The notes beneath the pieces were generated by a model. That model was not told the DNA's origin and did no database searches. It was given only the letters and a program-made list of their open reading frames with translations. A DNA stretch of 64,000 nt from Anaspis maculata (Eukaryota > Arthropoda > Insecta > Coleoptera > Scraptiidae), in assembly GCA_949128115.1 (NCBI GenBank), contig OX421961.1:128033050-128097049 (forward strand), read 5' to 3'. Positions 1-12,081 of this stretch are shown here, piece after piece; positions within the stretch are counted from its first letter, which is position 1; each line of letters begins with the position of its first letter. Both the position numbers and the translations under genes were made by a program.

Positions 1-907
1 GTCTGTCAAATTTTGATTCTTCACGTTTCAAGATAGCGCCATATTGAACTTTTGTATTTTTCAACAGATTATATTGAGATGTTGAACAAATACTTAGTCA
101 AGATGGATAATCAAAACGCATTTCGCATTTTTCAAATTTGACATTTTCGCAGTTTGAAGCCGCCGTATCAAACTTTTGCTTTTTTCAACCAAATTCATTA
201 AGTTTTCAAACCTAGACTTGGTTCAGATGAACAATTGGAACGTAACTGTCAAATTTAGAATTTTGCACATATTCTTATTTCATCTGAATTTCTCCTAAAA
301 ATATTCAGAAAGGCTCCTGAATAATACAAATACACGGTCTGCTTTCCCTTCCACTACACGGTGTCTTCCACGACAGTACCTACCTTCTTCACGGTTCAGG
401 TTTCCATAACACATATCGTCGCTTTCATTTGCAAAGCTTTATCATGTTACCAGTATTTTTTAGTAGTTACCTTGAACACAAGTAGAAATACATATTGATA
501 AACAAAATAACGGTGTATCAATTTCTCCCGACAACTCTTCACTGACCAGACACCACCCACTGACATGCGTTTCGTTCACAATAGAACCCTACAAGTCGAG
601 GCAGAAATTTCAAAACACGCAAAAAACAAACATCTTCTCGAATTTATGTTACTCTTACACAGTCAGTTGCTTAAGCCTCTTGGAAAACTTCATCTGACCA
701 AAATACTATCGACGGACATGCATGAAATTACTTAACTCGCCAAGGGAAAACCTGACATCTGCCTAAAACAACAGAAAATCAACATCATGTATACAATTCC
801 CTTTCCACTTGTCCGGTGTCAGTGGAACAAATTCCCTGGCTACTTTTCAACCAATGCTGTCACCCAGGCGACAGCTTGCCGGTGCCGGTGACAGCTAGTT
901 ACTTGAA
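1..907. other. No gene recognised
   Basis: AT-rich DNA with short stop-interrupted frames only. The first 270 bases carry loosely repeated phrases of the type 'caaatttt...gccatattgaacttttg' in tandem, which look like an old degenerate repeat. No splice-bounded coding exon or RNA gene was seen. Confidence 0.5.
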
Positions 908-1042
908 CTATACGTTGATGATACAATAGTATCACCACCTGAATCTGAAGTTAACAATGTCCCACACTTACTGAATTCCGTACACAATAAAATCAAGTTC
1001 ACAATAGAATTGGAGACAAACAGAGAGATTGCATTCTTAGAG
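908..1042 (+). pseudogene. Penelope-like reverse transcriptase fragment
   Basis: An open stretch of about 45 codons reads LYVDDTIVS..., followed by a spacing and a 'HNKIKFTIELETN...IAFL' segment. The YVDD box is a reverse-transcriptase catalytic motif. The downstream FT(I/V)E-E-N...FL(D) block is typical of Penelope-like element RTs just after the catalytic box. The final aspartate expected in FLD is E here. No open frame continues on either side, and no GIY-YIG endonuclease is visible. I regard it as a small dead scrap. The family assignment is by motif memory and could be another RT class with the same thumb segment. Confidence 0.45.
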
Positions 1043-2113
1043 AGACTCCCCACTTCTAGCGAAAGATTACGACGTCACAGCCTGCCTTAACCTCGGTAGA
1101 TTTGAAATCGTTCGTAAAAGTAGCCGCTTTCAAGGTAGATTTTGAAACATTTGAAATTTTTTTTCGAATTTTCATGAAAAGTTGGCTTGTTATTAGGGCT
1201 CTACATTCGATTAACATAATTTTTTCTCAATCTTTTTCGATGGTGGTCACTACCCTATTAACAAAATCTGCAGGCCCGCCAATGTGCAGTGCGTGGAGGG
1301 AGGCGTCGACATCAGAGCGATGAAACAGCATGCGAAATTTCATCAGTGTAAAACTGCTGCGATTGGTCACAAATCGTGTCATCTCAATGGTTGCTCGGTT
1401 GAACGATACATAATAAAGGAAATAATCGCAAGATCTGTGATCGCGAGTATTTCCCTCATATTTGGTAGACTCCCGTCGTGCACCCCCACACCTTTCAAGG
1501 CCTCCTCCACTCGATCTCTTGGAAAGCACCAATTGCGAAACATTATATCTCTCACCGGGCTTTTCCGTGCTCTTTTCAACAACTCGTTCTCCGCTCTCAA
1601 CCAATTCCTTCTCCTAAGATCTCTGTCTGTGCCGGTCTGTCCTATCCGAGCTCTTTCTTTTCCGCCAGCAAACCAATAGCATAATCCTCTCGTTGTTCCT
1701 TTTTCACCGCAGTTGTGGTCCAGTTCCGTGGAATTTCAACATCGATTGCTCTCTGACCTTTGCTGCATTCCGCTTGGCCATCTCTTGTCAGTGCTTGTAA
1801 CCCAGCATGGAACGGTCTGTTGAACAGTATCTTTGTCTACAGTGGCCTTGCAGATGTCCGACTCTTCCGCAGCTAAAGCAGTGTGCGGCTTCAAACACGG
1901 TGATTCACAACTTATGACTATCCTTTCAAGGGGTTATGCGGCCCCAAAAACTGGATTTCACATGTGTGGGATGATGAGCTTATTTTCCCATCTGTTGATG
2001 AAACATACGATTCAACATTGGGTGCTTTCCTTTTACCAAGTATTCTGACCTAAGTTGTTGGTGGTATCTCTCTTTCGCGCATGTGATTTCTCGCTTTTCT
2101 CTTTTCAACTCCG
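1043..2113. other. No gene recognised
   Basis: Several overlapping frames of 60-130 codons are open on both strands at 1227-1680, where the base composition is a little GC-richer. None shows a recognisable domain, and frames on opposite strands overlap. I see no splice-bounded exon and do not call a gene. Confidence 0.4.
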
Positions 2114-2238
2114 GGCTCGATACCAAGTTGCAGGCGCAAAAGTTAGGACGGCCTAACTTGTCAAATAGAGCGGTCTAATTGGCCATTGCTATAGTAACCA
2201 CACTTACGACGGTCTTGGCCCCAACTTGGTATCGAGCC
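2114..2238. mobile_element. Small MITE with 17-bp perfect terminal inverted repeats
   Basis: The segment opens with GGCTCGATACCAAGTTG and closes with its exact reverse complement. It is 125 bp long with no coding capacity, as expected of a miniature inverted-repeat element. No target-site duplication is obvious. The interior holds a second short inverted pair around 'GGCCTAACTTG'. Confidence 0.6.
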
Positions 2239-2514
2239 GCCAAATCAGATCAGTGAGTTTTGTGGTAAAAGGAAAGTACCTAATTGTTCAACAATTAGCA
2301 AAAATGTTACTTTGTAAACACTTCTCCTTTAGCAACAATTAGAGGTAAAAAATAAATTATTGGGCGCATTCATAAGTCACAACGGTTGTGGAACTGTTAC
2401 CGATTTGTCTTGTGAACGGTGTGCTACTTTTCCGCTCCGCTCGGAGCAAACGCCATGTTTTGTAGCGGCTCGAAAGTTCGCTACATTTTGGTAGCATGAT
2501 GAGCGGATAGGAGG

Positions 2515-2662
2515 CGTTTTCGTTTTCGAACAGGAGCTGCTCCGGGTAGATCACTAGACAGACAGAGAAAGTAGATAAATACACCAATCACGGCCCAGCT
2601 GGATCTACTTTCTTTGTCTAGTGATCTACTCGGAGCAGCTCCTGCTGGCAAAACGAAAGCGG
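2515..2662. repeat. Long hairpin, about 54-bp arms
   Basis: The arm containing GGAGCTGCTCCGGGTAGATC and 'CACTAGACAGACAGAGAAAGTAGAT' (about 2515-2576) is followed after about 30 bases by its imperfect reverse complement (2609-2662). Transcribed, it would form a stable stem. It is most likely a foldback MITE remnant. Confidence 0.55.
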
Positions 2663-3167
2663 CTAGATGGCCCAGGCATTTTACACTGCCCGTCAATTGA
2701 AGTGGGTCAGTGGAATTTTGCCTCCACTTTGCGTTAGCATATTTTTTGACAAGAAGATCGCAGGTACATGATTTTTTCACTATTGTGTAAGTATAGGTCT
2801 TGGCTACCTTGGCATTTTATTTAGCCAGTTATATTAATGAGATACGGGGTGGAGCGTGATGCCATGTTTTTTCTGTCAAGTTTGAAGTGCCGCACGGATT
2901 TTTCTAGATGGCCTTGGACGATGTCAATATAGTCAATCTGTAGCTTTATTTGTCTCCTTTACCCCCCTTTTTGTTTCATAACGCTATTCCACATGGTTTT
3001 GATTTTATGAATTTTTGTACTAGAACCTTTACCCGTCAATGGAATATTTTATTCAGTAACAAAAAAAATGGTGGTCACATCAACAACAGAAAAAATTAAT
3101 AGCAACAAAAAATGATTATTACACACTATGAAAAAAAGGTATGGTACCGAGAGTTCATAAATTAAAT
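2663..3167. other. No gene recognised
   Basis: AT-rich DNA with oligo-A runs near 3060-3130. No coding exon, RNA gene or clear repeat was found. Confidence 0.4.
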
Positions 3168-3479
3168 GGGTCAAGGGTGCCTGTGAATTCAAAAACGTCT
3201 GTCTAAACTAGCGTAATCCTTTTGTAATAAATTTGTCAAACTTTGACAAGTTACGTCCCATATTATTGATCTCTGATCTGCCATAAATGCACGAGAATAC
3301 TTCAAGTTCGAAAATACTCCTCGATCATGTAGGTTTTGTGCCCTGCCGTGAAAACCGCATTTAAAATGTTCCGAAAACGAAAAGTGCGGCTGGTTTGACA
3401 GATTACGATAACCAAAAAATTACAGACATCAAATGAACGATGCTAGTTCCGACAGATGTTTTACAGCCACCCTTGACCC
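3168..3479. mobile_element. MITE with GGGTCAAGGGTG termini
   Basis: The left end GGGTCAAGGGTGCCTGT is mirrored by ACAGCCACCCTTGACCC at the right. The similarity of the two arms continues inward through 'ACATCTGTC..AACTAGC'. Length is 312 bp with no coding capacity. Target-site duplication is not clear. Confidence 0.5.
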
Positions 3480-3989
3480 TGTTACGTTACACTTTTGGGG
3501 GTAGCTCAACTTGCCCCACAAATCCACAAATCAAATGAGTGATCCCAAAATCGGTCAACTCGCCTCTTTCGATACCCCCTCGAATACTTTCAGAAGGTAA
3601 ACAAACATTGACAGGTATGTCAATGGACCAGGCCATTAATTTGCTTTACCCTGAGAGGAACGTTTTTATCAAAGGTGATAAGGAACAATTTATGGAAAAG
3701 TCCATTCTTTGGCATTTTACCTGGCTTGACTGACAGAATCAATTTATAACGGACCTTTCGCTGGGGGCTTAGAGGAGGAAACGAGGAGTTTCCAGGTTTT
3801 GGATTTGTTCCTTGAGAACCCCCACGTCCGACAGTCGCCGCCGTCTGAAAATAAGCCCCACTCGGAAAGCCCGCCAACATCTGGGTATGTCGAGGTTTCC
3901 TTTCTTTTTCATCTCCATCTTATTGGGTAACTATCAACTAGGCTTTTTCCGCACACCACCTTGTTGGACTCAAGTCCAGCCCTTAGTCT

Positions 3990-4620
3990 AGTCCTCTATT
4001 CGTGGCACAGCAAGATATCCGTCGAGGAGCATCCCACGCATCACGGATATCGATACGAAAGTTTGAGGCAACGGCCAACACAATTGGACACACCAGCGAT
4101 TGCAGTGTGACACCAGCCCGGACCCACCCCCCTTGGCCGTTCTGGTCCCACCGTACAGCGACAGCACGGACAACAGCACCGAGAACTCGGACAACTCGAC
4201 ATCGGCTTCGCTTCTCCAGCAAAGGTCGAGGCCGGCTCTTCTGTCATTTGCCACTGGAGGCCGAGGGCTCTTCTTGTATTCGTACGGTAGGTTGCAGTGG
4301 TACATCCAGCGGCAATACGCGGCACACAACTGAGGTAAGTCGTTCCCGAAACTTAAAGTGAGCTCACAGTAGGTTAGGTTCGATACGCGCTCAGTTCAGG
4401 TGCAAGTCTCGGAGACTTTGGTACCCTGCAGCATTGCGGTGCGCCGGCAGAAGGGTCTGAGGACCATTCGGTGTTTCTTTCAGCACTACGCCCGATCTCG
4501 ACTTGCTCCGGAGGCGTGGACGGTGTCGAAGTGGGTCTTGAAAGAGAACGGAACAAGCCTCTTTCAGGTGACGCAATTCCATCCGGCGCTACTCACCCCA
4601 CTTACGAGCCACTCTTTTCG
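3990..4620 (+). other. GC-rich island with exon-like segments, gene unknown
   Basis: This is the most GC- and CpG-rich stretch of the left end, and several frames stay open on both strands, as in real exons or a promoter island. A strong splice donor GAG|GTAAGT lies at about 4333, after an open segment with a Ser/Asp/Asn-rich run and 'GRLQWYIQRQYAAHN'. A second open segment runs from a TTCAG acceptor near 4399 to CAG|GTGACG near 4567. The frame, strand and product cannot be decided. It may be the 5' end of an unrelated host gene, or only an old GC-rich repeat. Confidence 0.25.
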
Positions 4621-4779
4621 CAATTAATAGTGTATCAATCTCAACGCCTTCAAGTAAATTACACCAGGAGCAATTGCATTGAGTTTCATTCCTTTTTCCA
4701 ATTCTTTCTAACTTCACATCGATGACAGGTGACATTGACAGGTGCTGGTTTCCGCTTCGCTGACGTGGGGACTTTTGGT

Positions 4780-5690
4780 CTATTCAAGGTTTGGTAAGAC
4801 TGGGAAACGTTTCAACCCATTCAATTCATGAACGCTCGGTATAAACTTATAAATATCGAGTCGGTCCCCCGTCTGACCTGAAGTAGGTACACATTGGCAT
4901 CTTTTGGGCATACTGTCTATATAATCGTTGATGATCGTTTGTTCCAGCAAAGGCCACTCCTCTGCGATCACCAAAGCCAATTTATGTACGTTATTTGACT
5001 GTATAGCACGCTTACAGATACGCCTCCCAAGTGCATCCCAGACGTGTTCTATAGGGTTTAAATCGGGTGACCGCGCGGGCCAGATCATTCTTGTAATGTC
5101 TTCCTCGACAAAACAGTCATTAACAATCCGAGCACGATGTGGGGTGGCGTTATCGTCCATATAAACGAAATCAGGTCCCCTCTGGTTTGCGAATGGTAGG
5201 ACAATGGTATCAAAATCCGATTAAGATACCTATCGGCATTCACAGTCTCGTTGGCGAATATTACACGACCAGTTCAGTTCTTCCACCCCTATAGTATATA
5301 CCACCCCACACTGTCACAGACCCTCCGCCAACTCTGACTCGGCCATCATATCTTCGTACCGTAAATCTTGACTCATCAGTAAAAAGACAATTACGCCACT
5401 CTATATCCCACTCTGCATGATCTCTTGCAAAACTCCTTCTGTTTCTCCGATGGTCCCTATTCAGAGGAAGATGCCTGGCTGGTCTTCTACCACGCAAATT
5501 TGACTCATGTAGTCTTCTTTGAATCGTACTTGACGAGACTTCTATGTCCAGATGGCCCGCTATTTCGGGAGCCGTAACTGTCCTTTGCCTTCTAGCTTCT
5601 CGCCTGGTAAGCCAATCAGTCCTTACTGTTGTCGATCTACGGCGACCTCCACCATGTCTGAACGTAACTGTATTTCGTCAGTGTCCTGAC
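4780..5690 (-). pseudogene. Tc1-like transposase, degenerate
   Basis: Reading the minus strand, a helix-turn-helix-like part ('TAPEIAGHL..EVSSSTIQRRL') is followed by the catalytic core. The first Asp is in FTDESRF, then SVTVWGGI, then MDDNATPHRAR, and finally WPARSPDLNPIEHVWD. The spacing from the second Asp to the Glu is 34 residues, the DD34E pattern of Tc1 elements. At least two frameshifts break it, near 5262 and near 5205, and a stop follows GRTELVV. The motif order is complete, so a once-functional element has decayed in place. Clear terminal inverted repeats were not found. Confidence 0.85.
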
Positions 5691-6480
5691 AATACCTACT
5701 ATCTGACAATGGCGTGATTTTACAGAAGAGACAAAAAACTGTTTTCTCCTAATCTAGAAGTATTTTTTATATATTACGTATTTTTATTTTCTTCACTTAG
5801 GTACACATTTTACAGTATGTTTGAGAAAATATGAACTGTAATTCAACTTGTGACTATTCTGCGTCAGATAGGAGTTGTTAGAATTACCAATTGTATCACA
5901 TAGGTGGTATTAATTGTCGTCATAGAATGAGTGATTATTATGTTATGATACAAACCAAACGACAATCTTATACTTTGTGGAGATTATTAGATTGCCATGC
6001 TTTGCCTACCAGACACAGTTTCCACCGTGCTGTAAAATAACGGGGAAAATAGTACAGTGGGAAAATCCGTCACGATGTCACATTCGCATAATTATTATGT
6101 GTACCTTGGACAGACGGACCTCGTCGGCTCACCGGCACCGCAGGAAGATAGGTACTTTGTGAAGGATATTATTGACGAAAATAAATATTTATTGTATTCC
6201 GTCATCCGTCACATGAGTGAGACTTCATGTGACGGAGAATGGAAGTTTAAGCGCCGAGCGCAGCGAGAAAAGAAACAAAAAAGTCTAATCGTATAAAAAT
6301 CGTGTCAAAAGTAATTTGCCCTTCAAGTGACTCATAATAGTAATAATGATGTAATATGATGTAATAATGTAATGAGTACGAAAAGAATAACACCTCTTCA
6401 AACGTTGTTTGCTCATTGATTCATACCTATAGAAGTTCCAGTTCTTCCGAGGGTGACTATGGTCACGCACCCACGTTTTT
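5691..6480. other. No recognised gene; small open frame at 6057-6296
   Basis: AT-rich. A plus-strand frame of about 80 codons at 6057-6296 reads without stops, but resembles no family I know. It contains a short hairpin around 'ACATGAGTGAGACTTCATGT' (about 6212-6231). It may be random, or a captured exon piece. Confidence 0.3.
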
Positions 6481-6790
6481 TAATTACCAACAATCAGACA
6501 AATAGTGAATAGTTTGTTGAAAGCTCAAAATAGACTAGTATAGGAAATGTTGATTCAGACAAAGACATTATAATTAGAGACAATAAAAAAATTATACCTA
6601 CTTCATACCTAGTTACGAATTAGTTACATATTGATTATTTGTACTAGTGCATATTATCAGTGAGTAGAGTAATATAAAACGTGCTCAAGGAAAGTAGAAT
6701 CATTCCCATATTATTTTCCCTTAGCTTTTTTTCAGAAACTTTCTCCAAGCAGAAAGTACTTACAGCGATTTTGACCATTGCTGGAGATCA
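6481..6790. repeat. 310-bp segment duplicated in inverted orientation at 36500-36810
   Basis: The whole segment, from 'CAATCAGACAAATAG' through 'TTTTGACCATTGCTGGAGATCATGA', matches the reverse complement of 36500-36810 with scattered substitutions. It appears to be the far end of the inverted segmental duplication that carries receptors A and B, separated here from the rest of the arm by about 4 kb of satellite and foldback DNA. Confidence 0.7.
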
Positions 6791-6843
6791 TGAGTTTTTA
6801 GCGCATTTTCCATCTTGATGAAAATCGCTATTGCAACCGCTTT

Positions 6844-6877
6844 GTCCGTCCGTCCGTCCGTCCGTCCGTCCGTCCGT
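6844..6877. repeat. (CCGT)n microsatellite
   Basis: About eight perfect GTCC tetranucleotides in a row, immediately upstream of the satellite array. Confidence 0.9.
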
Positions 6878-6889
6878 TCCTCGAACTCC

Positions 6890-8620
6890 TCCCAAACTAG
6901 ATGACCTAGCTTTCTAATTTTTTCGCTGTTACATAGCTGCCACTCCTAAAGGAGGGCTAGGCTATATTGGATGTCCATATTGCGCCGCCAACATAGAGAA
7001 AACCGCCCCCGATAAACTTGAAATAACATAATACTGTACTTTCTACCAGACCTGATGCTCTAGTGTTCTCATTTTTTGAATAATACATAGTTGCCACTTA
7101 TAAACGTAAGCCAAGAAACATTCCGTCTTTAATATGCGCCGTCGACATGGAAAAACTGCTAAAAACCGCCCCCAATCACTTTAAAATGAAAAACATAAAC
7201 CCGAAGACATAGCGATCTGATTCTTTCGGTATATAAAAAGCTGACTAAAAATAGGAAAGGATAGGCTACTTTTCGTTAGTCGCCGCCCCCAAATTCCGCC
7301 CCCAAACTATAAAAAGTGCAACTTTCACAAATGTTACTGATTGAGCTGTTCCCTTAAACATTTAGGAACTGCCAACTCAAATTGTGCAACATTTGCTCAG
7401 CCGAACGCTGCCGCTCCCACACGCCGCCCCCAAAGTAAGAGATAAATGAAAAACATGAACCCGAAGACATAGCGATCTAAGTTTTTCGCTATATGGATAG
7501 CTGACGAAAAATGGAGAAGGATAGGCTACTTTTGATATGGCGCCGCCTCCAGCTTCCGCCCCCAAAAGAAAAAAGTGCAACTTTTAACAATTTTCACTGA
7601 TTTAGCTGATAATGTTACCTCGAACATTTAGAAACTCTTGACTCAAACTGTGCAAGAATTTCTTTGCCAAACTCTGCCGCTCCCACACGCCGCCCCCAAA
7701 GTGAGAGATAAATGTAAAACATGAACCTGAAGACATAGCGATCTAATTCTTTCACTATATTGATAGCTGACTGAAATTGGAAAAAGATGGGCCACTTTTA
7801 ATTAGCCGCCGCCTCCAGAATGCCGCCTCCAAACAAAAAAAAATGCAACTTTCACAATTTTCACTGATTGTCATATTCCCCTTACATTTAGAAACTCCCA
7901 ACTCAAACTGTGCAACAGTTACTTTGCCGAATGCTGCCGCCCCCATACGCTGCTATCAAAGTGAGAGATGAATGAAAAACATAAACCCGAAGACATAACG
8001 ATCTAATTCTTTCGCTTTATGGATAGCTAACTGAAAATGGGAAAGAATAAGCTACTTTTGATATGGCGCCGCCTCCAACTTCCGCCCCCAAAAGAAAAAA
8101 GTGCAACTTTCAATAATTTCCACTGATTTACATTTAATGTTACCTCAAACATTCAGAAACTCCCAACTCAAACTGTGGAAGAATTTCCTTGCCAAACTCT
8201 GCCGCTCCCACACGCCGCCCCAAAAGTAAGAGATAAATGTAAAACATAGCCCTCAAGACATAGCGATCTAATTGTTCCGCTATATAGATAGCTGACTGAA
8301 AATGGGAAGAGATAGGCCACTTTCGATTAGTGGCCGCCTCCAGCTCCCGCCCCCAAACAAAAAAAAATTCAACTTTCACAATTTTCACTTATGGTCATAT
8401 TTCCTCAAACACTTAGAAACTCCTAACTCAAACTGTGCAACAGTTACTTTGCCGAATGCTGCCACCCCCACACGCTGCCCTCAAAGTAAGAGATTAATGG
8501 AAAACATAAACCCGCAGACATAGCGATCTAATTCTTTCGCTATATGGATAGCCGACTAAGAACGGGAAAGAATAGACTACTGTTGATTAGTCGCCGCTCC
8601 CAGCTCCCACCCTCAAACAA
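6890..8620. repeat. Tandem satellite, ~262-bp unit with alternating subtypes
   Basis: The landmark GACATAGCGATCT recurs at about 7206, 7466, 7732, 7992, 8257 and 8517, spacings of 260-266 bp. Each unit also carries 'GCCGC(C/T)CC' tracts, a 'GTGCAACTTT' block and 'AGAAACTC..ACTCAAACTGTG'. Alternate units are more alike than neighbours: one type has GATATGGCGCCGCCTCC and GTTACCTC, the other ATTAG(C/T)CGCCGCC and GTCATATT. The higher-order repeat is therefore about 525 bp. The first ~300 bp are more diverged, as expected at an array edge. Open frames inside are shadows of the repeat. Confidence 0.85.
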
Positions 8621-9213
8621 AAAAATATTGATGAGTGAAAGAATTTTCATTCAAATCGTTGAGTGAGCGAATATGACAAGAGACGCAAAGGCATTGTAAA
8701 ATGCGTTCCCTATTGCCATCTCATCTGCCGTCTCACACGGTGCACCCTCCGCACCGCACTGCCTACAAACTGAACGACTGTACGGTAGTGACCTCACAAC
8801 AGAGTGGTCAAGCGGCAAAGTGCAAGGCATTATTTTCTCTCTACTGGGGTATTTTCTATATCTTGTGCCGCAAAGCCTACCTACCTACGTACCTACCTGA
8901 TATATTCGACCACTAACGATTCGGCTGAAACTACAGGGGCCTCTATTCCATTGTCATTCATTTCTTTTCAATAAATTCTAGTTCTATTCAGGACAAAGTT
9001 TTCTTTCGAAAAACTACTGGCAAAGTCAAGCAAAACATGGAACATTTGAACGCAAAAAATCTGAAATTCCCAATTTACTTCATTTCTCGATATTACAATA
9101 TAATCTACCGACACGTCCTGTTGTATTTATTTACCTCGGGACTTTTTAGATGGGCATAAGAAAAACAAATGGTACCTACCTATTCAATTTTAACGAAAAT
9201 ATGGGAATATATA
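8621..9213. other. No gene recognised
   Basis: Unique-looking AT-rich DNA. A 71-codon frame at 8701-8916 has no recognisable content and a low-complexity end (TACCTACG repeats). Confidence 0.4.
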
Positions 9214-10158
9214 CAGGGTGATTCACTTTTTTATGTTAATATTATAGGAGATTGTAGAGTATCAAAAAAATTATAGACTTTTCTCGAAAAAAATTTCATA
9301 TCAGAAACGCATTCTAACGGAGATAAGAGAAGCTTTCGAAGTTTAGTTCTGAAAATTTTGTTTGTTGTAACTACAAATTTTTTACTGGGTATTGACCAAA
9401 TTTGGTACACAAAGTAATTTTTGTTTTGATTGTTTTGGTTGAAGGCGGCCTTTTCTTATCAAGACATTGATGAAGCACTTTTTCAAGGGGAATTCAAAGC
9501 TGCCAAAATCGTTATTCTAGCTTTCAAAACAACCGAGATACGACATTCAACTTTTTTTTTCTCTTATGGGCGCCATATTGGATTTTGACATTTTTTAATA
9601 CAGTATTTTTTTCTGGTTACAACGATGTGCTACATGTCACTGATGAATAACTGTTTTGGGTAATTTTTTTTATTTTTCAAAGAGTGCTTTGGAAACAAAA
9701 CCAGCACCGACAATAAAATAAAAACCGTGAATGCTGAACATTTTATTCAACAGTGACATGTGACACATCGTTGTAACCAGAAAAAAAAACACTATTCAAA
9801 AATGTTAAAATCCAATATGGCGTCCATAACAGAAAAAAGGTTGGATGTCGTAACTCTGCTGTTTTTAAAGCTAGAATAAAGATTTTGGCAGCTTTGAATT
9901 CCTCTTGGAAAAGTGCTTAGACAATCTTATGATTAGAAAAGGCCACCTTCAAGCGGTTTTTTTTAAATAAAGAATAAAATCAAAAATTCAAATTCCTGTT
10001 TTTTTTTACGATATCTCGAAAACTAAAACTGATAGGTCAAATATCTTTTCGAATCATTGATCGTCATAATAATGCGCAACTTTTTTCTAATTCAACCGAC
10101 ATTGTATCTCTAAAGATACACGAGATATCCATACTTGGCCTCGAAAAAGGGACACCTG
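9214..10158. mobile_element. Foldback element, CAGGGTG-type ends
   Basis: The left end is TA-CAGGGTGATTCAC and the right end ..GACACCTG-TA. The middle (about 9430-9955) is a strong inverted repeat centred near 9690, with arms containing AGCTGCCAAAATC and ATGTGCTACATGTCACTG. The outer left 230 bp resemble the reverse complement of the element at 10895-11246. No transposase is present. Confidence 0.6.
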
Positions 10159-10894
10159 TATAGGGTGTAGCAATTTTTTTGCATTTTTCCGAAACACTTT
10201 GTATTTCATCACCACAATTTATGCACATTGTTATCCTGAATGCAAACGTGCATTAAATTTCTAGATTCTATTTGAAAAAAAATCCGTCACCTTGTACATA
10301 ATATTGAAAATTTCTTCATTTATCGCAGACTTCACTTCGCTTTAGATGAAATATACGTATTTTTCTGTATGGGTGAGGCTTCACGGTTTTTTTTTTGTAT
10401 CTATTTGAAAGTGATTATTCTCATTTTGGAAATGGTTATTCTTCGCACATATCTCGATACTGTGCGCCGGCTAGCTACCACGCCACGCTCCGATATGTTC
10501 ACCCCGCAAGAGTCAGCAGCGAAGTGAGAATCTGGGGTGAGATGGTGAGAATCTCAGATCCACAGATCTCAGATCCAAACTGACACGTCGCGCCCCCTAG
10601 ATGTGAGATCCATTTCTGGCTACGCGCTGGAGCATATGGCCTGCGTCTCTAGTCATATTCGCTCACTCAACGTTCAAATCTATTTCATTGGCAAGTACCC
10701 CATTCTGATAACAAAATATCACAATGAGTTTCGAATGAAGAAAGTGGGCAAGAAATGGTGTTTCTCCTTCAACCATATTTTTTCAATTTGTCACACATCC
10801 AATCTGCCAAAGCTATGTCAATATGATGATGACAACCAAAAAAGATAGACTTCGTTACCGTGAATACCTAGGATATTTTTTCTTGATAGGTATA
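10159..10894. other. No gene recognised; partly part of the A/B duplication
   Basis: About 10790-10890 is the reverse complement of 36395-36490, so the right part belongs to the inverted duplication. A short reiterated 'CTCAGATCCA' tract lies near 10550. No coding exon was seen. Confidence 0.5.
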
Positions 10895-11246
10895 CAGGGC
10901 GTTTCACTCTTTTTGTCAATATTTCAGAAGAAGGTAGAGCATTAGAAATGAAATACTTTCGACCAAGAAAGAAACAAACAAAAAAATAAATAAAAATAAA
11001 GAATTGGGAATTTTACAAGTGTGACAAACGTCAATATGACCAGCTTGTAGTCATGCATCAACTTACTTTGTGTATCAAATTTGGTCAAAGCCCATCAGTG
11101 ATTAAATTTGGAGTAATAACAGAAAAACAATTTTCAAAAATAAACTTTGGAAGCCTTATTTATCTCCGTTATAATGCGTTTCCGATATACATTTTTTTAT
11201 ACTCTACCATCTCCTAAAATATTTACAGAAAAAATGTAACACCTTG
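10895..11246. mobile_element. 352-bp TA-flanked MITE, uninterrupted copy
   Basis: TA-CAGGGCGTTTCACTC at the left and ..ACACCTTG-TA at the right bound a non-coding inverted-repeat element. The orthologous copy beside receptor B (31211..36393) holds the same ends but is split by later insertions. This copy shows what the intact element looked like, and shows that it predates the A/B duplication. Confidence 0.7.
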
Positions 11247-12081
11247 TATACCTGATAGGCATTTGACATTCTACATAATGTTTCTTTCAACAAAATATTA
11301 AGCGTTCAAGGACGTCATTTCCTAGTGTTTTTTTCTTCTGCTGTGACTCTCGACTAAACTTGTTGGCCGAAAAAAGTGAACAAAATAGTGCCGAACTAAT
11401 GCGGCTTCGGCAATATAATGTAGGTACTTTCGATTTTATTTTTCCGGAAATTTTCTTTTTTGTTCGAAAAATACTCCTATTTTCTTGCCAGTTTTCGAAT
11501 GAGTGCCTGCATTTTTCTGGTTTTTTTTTTCGGCAGACAAGTTTAGCCTTGAGTTTAGCCGAGAGACCCGAGAGAAAAGTCTATCTGTGTCTCTTTCATA
11601 CTGCCAATAGTCCGCAGTCTGTCCTTGTGATAGAAATGACAGGCTTAAAATGCATTCAGGATTCAATCGTGTAAGTTTTATTAGCAATTGTACAGAACTT
11701 CTCGAATATCGCTCCGCACACGGCCCACCATATCGTCCCTACGAGAAACGACCCATCAAACATAGTTTCTTTTGTTTCAGTAGTTTTCTGGAACACTTGA
11801 AGCATCTCCCTCAACTGCTCTGAACATTTTTTTTTGCGGTCGGTTCGGAGGGAACACTCTATACATACAAGTGTTACATCGTACTTTGAACCTTGCAAGA
11901 GAAAGAGTGCCAAAGGTAATATCGTTTCACTTTTCACCAAGTGCATGGTTTAAATGATAAACTGCAGGACTACTATTCTATTCAGTGCTGGAGCTGCTTG
12001 CAGAAAAAAGTTACGACAAAAGGTAATTTCAAACAATAAATCCGACTCATAGAACTCATAGTCATAAGGCGTGAAATATGA
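11247..12081. other. Non-coding 3' flank of receptor A, shared with B
   Basis: This is the reverse complement of about 30430-31210 downstream of receptor B, with many small changes, and is also partly recognisable after receptor C at 42960-43320. Open frames are not conserved between the copies and are interrupted, so the block is treated as non-coding duplicated flank. Confidence 0.6.
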
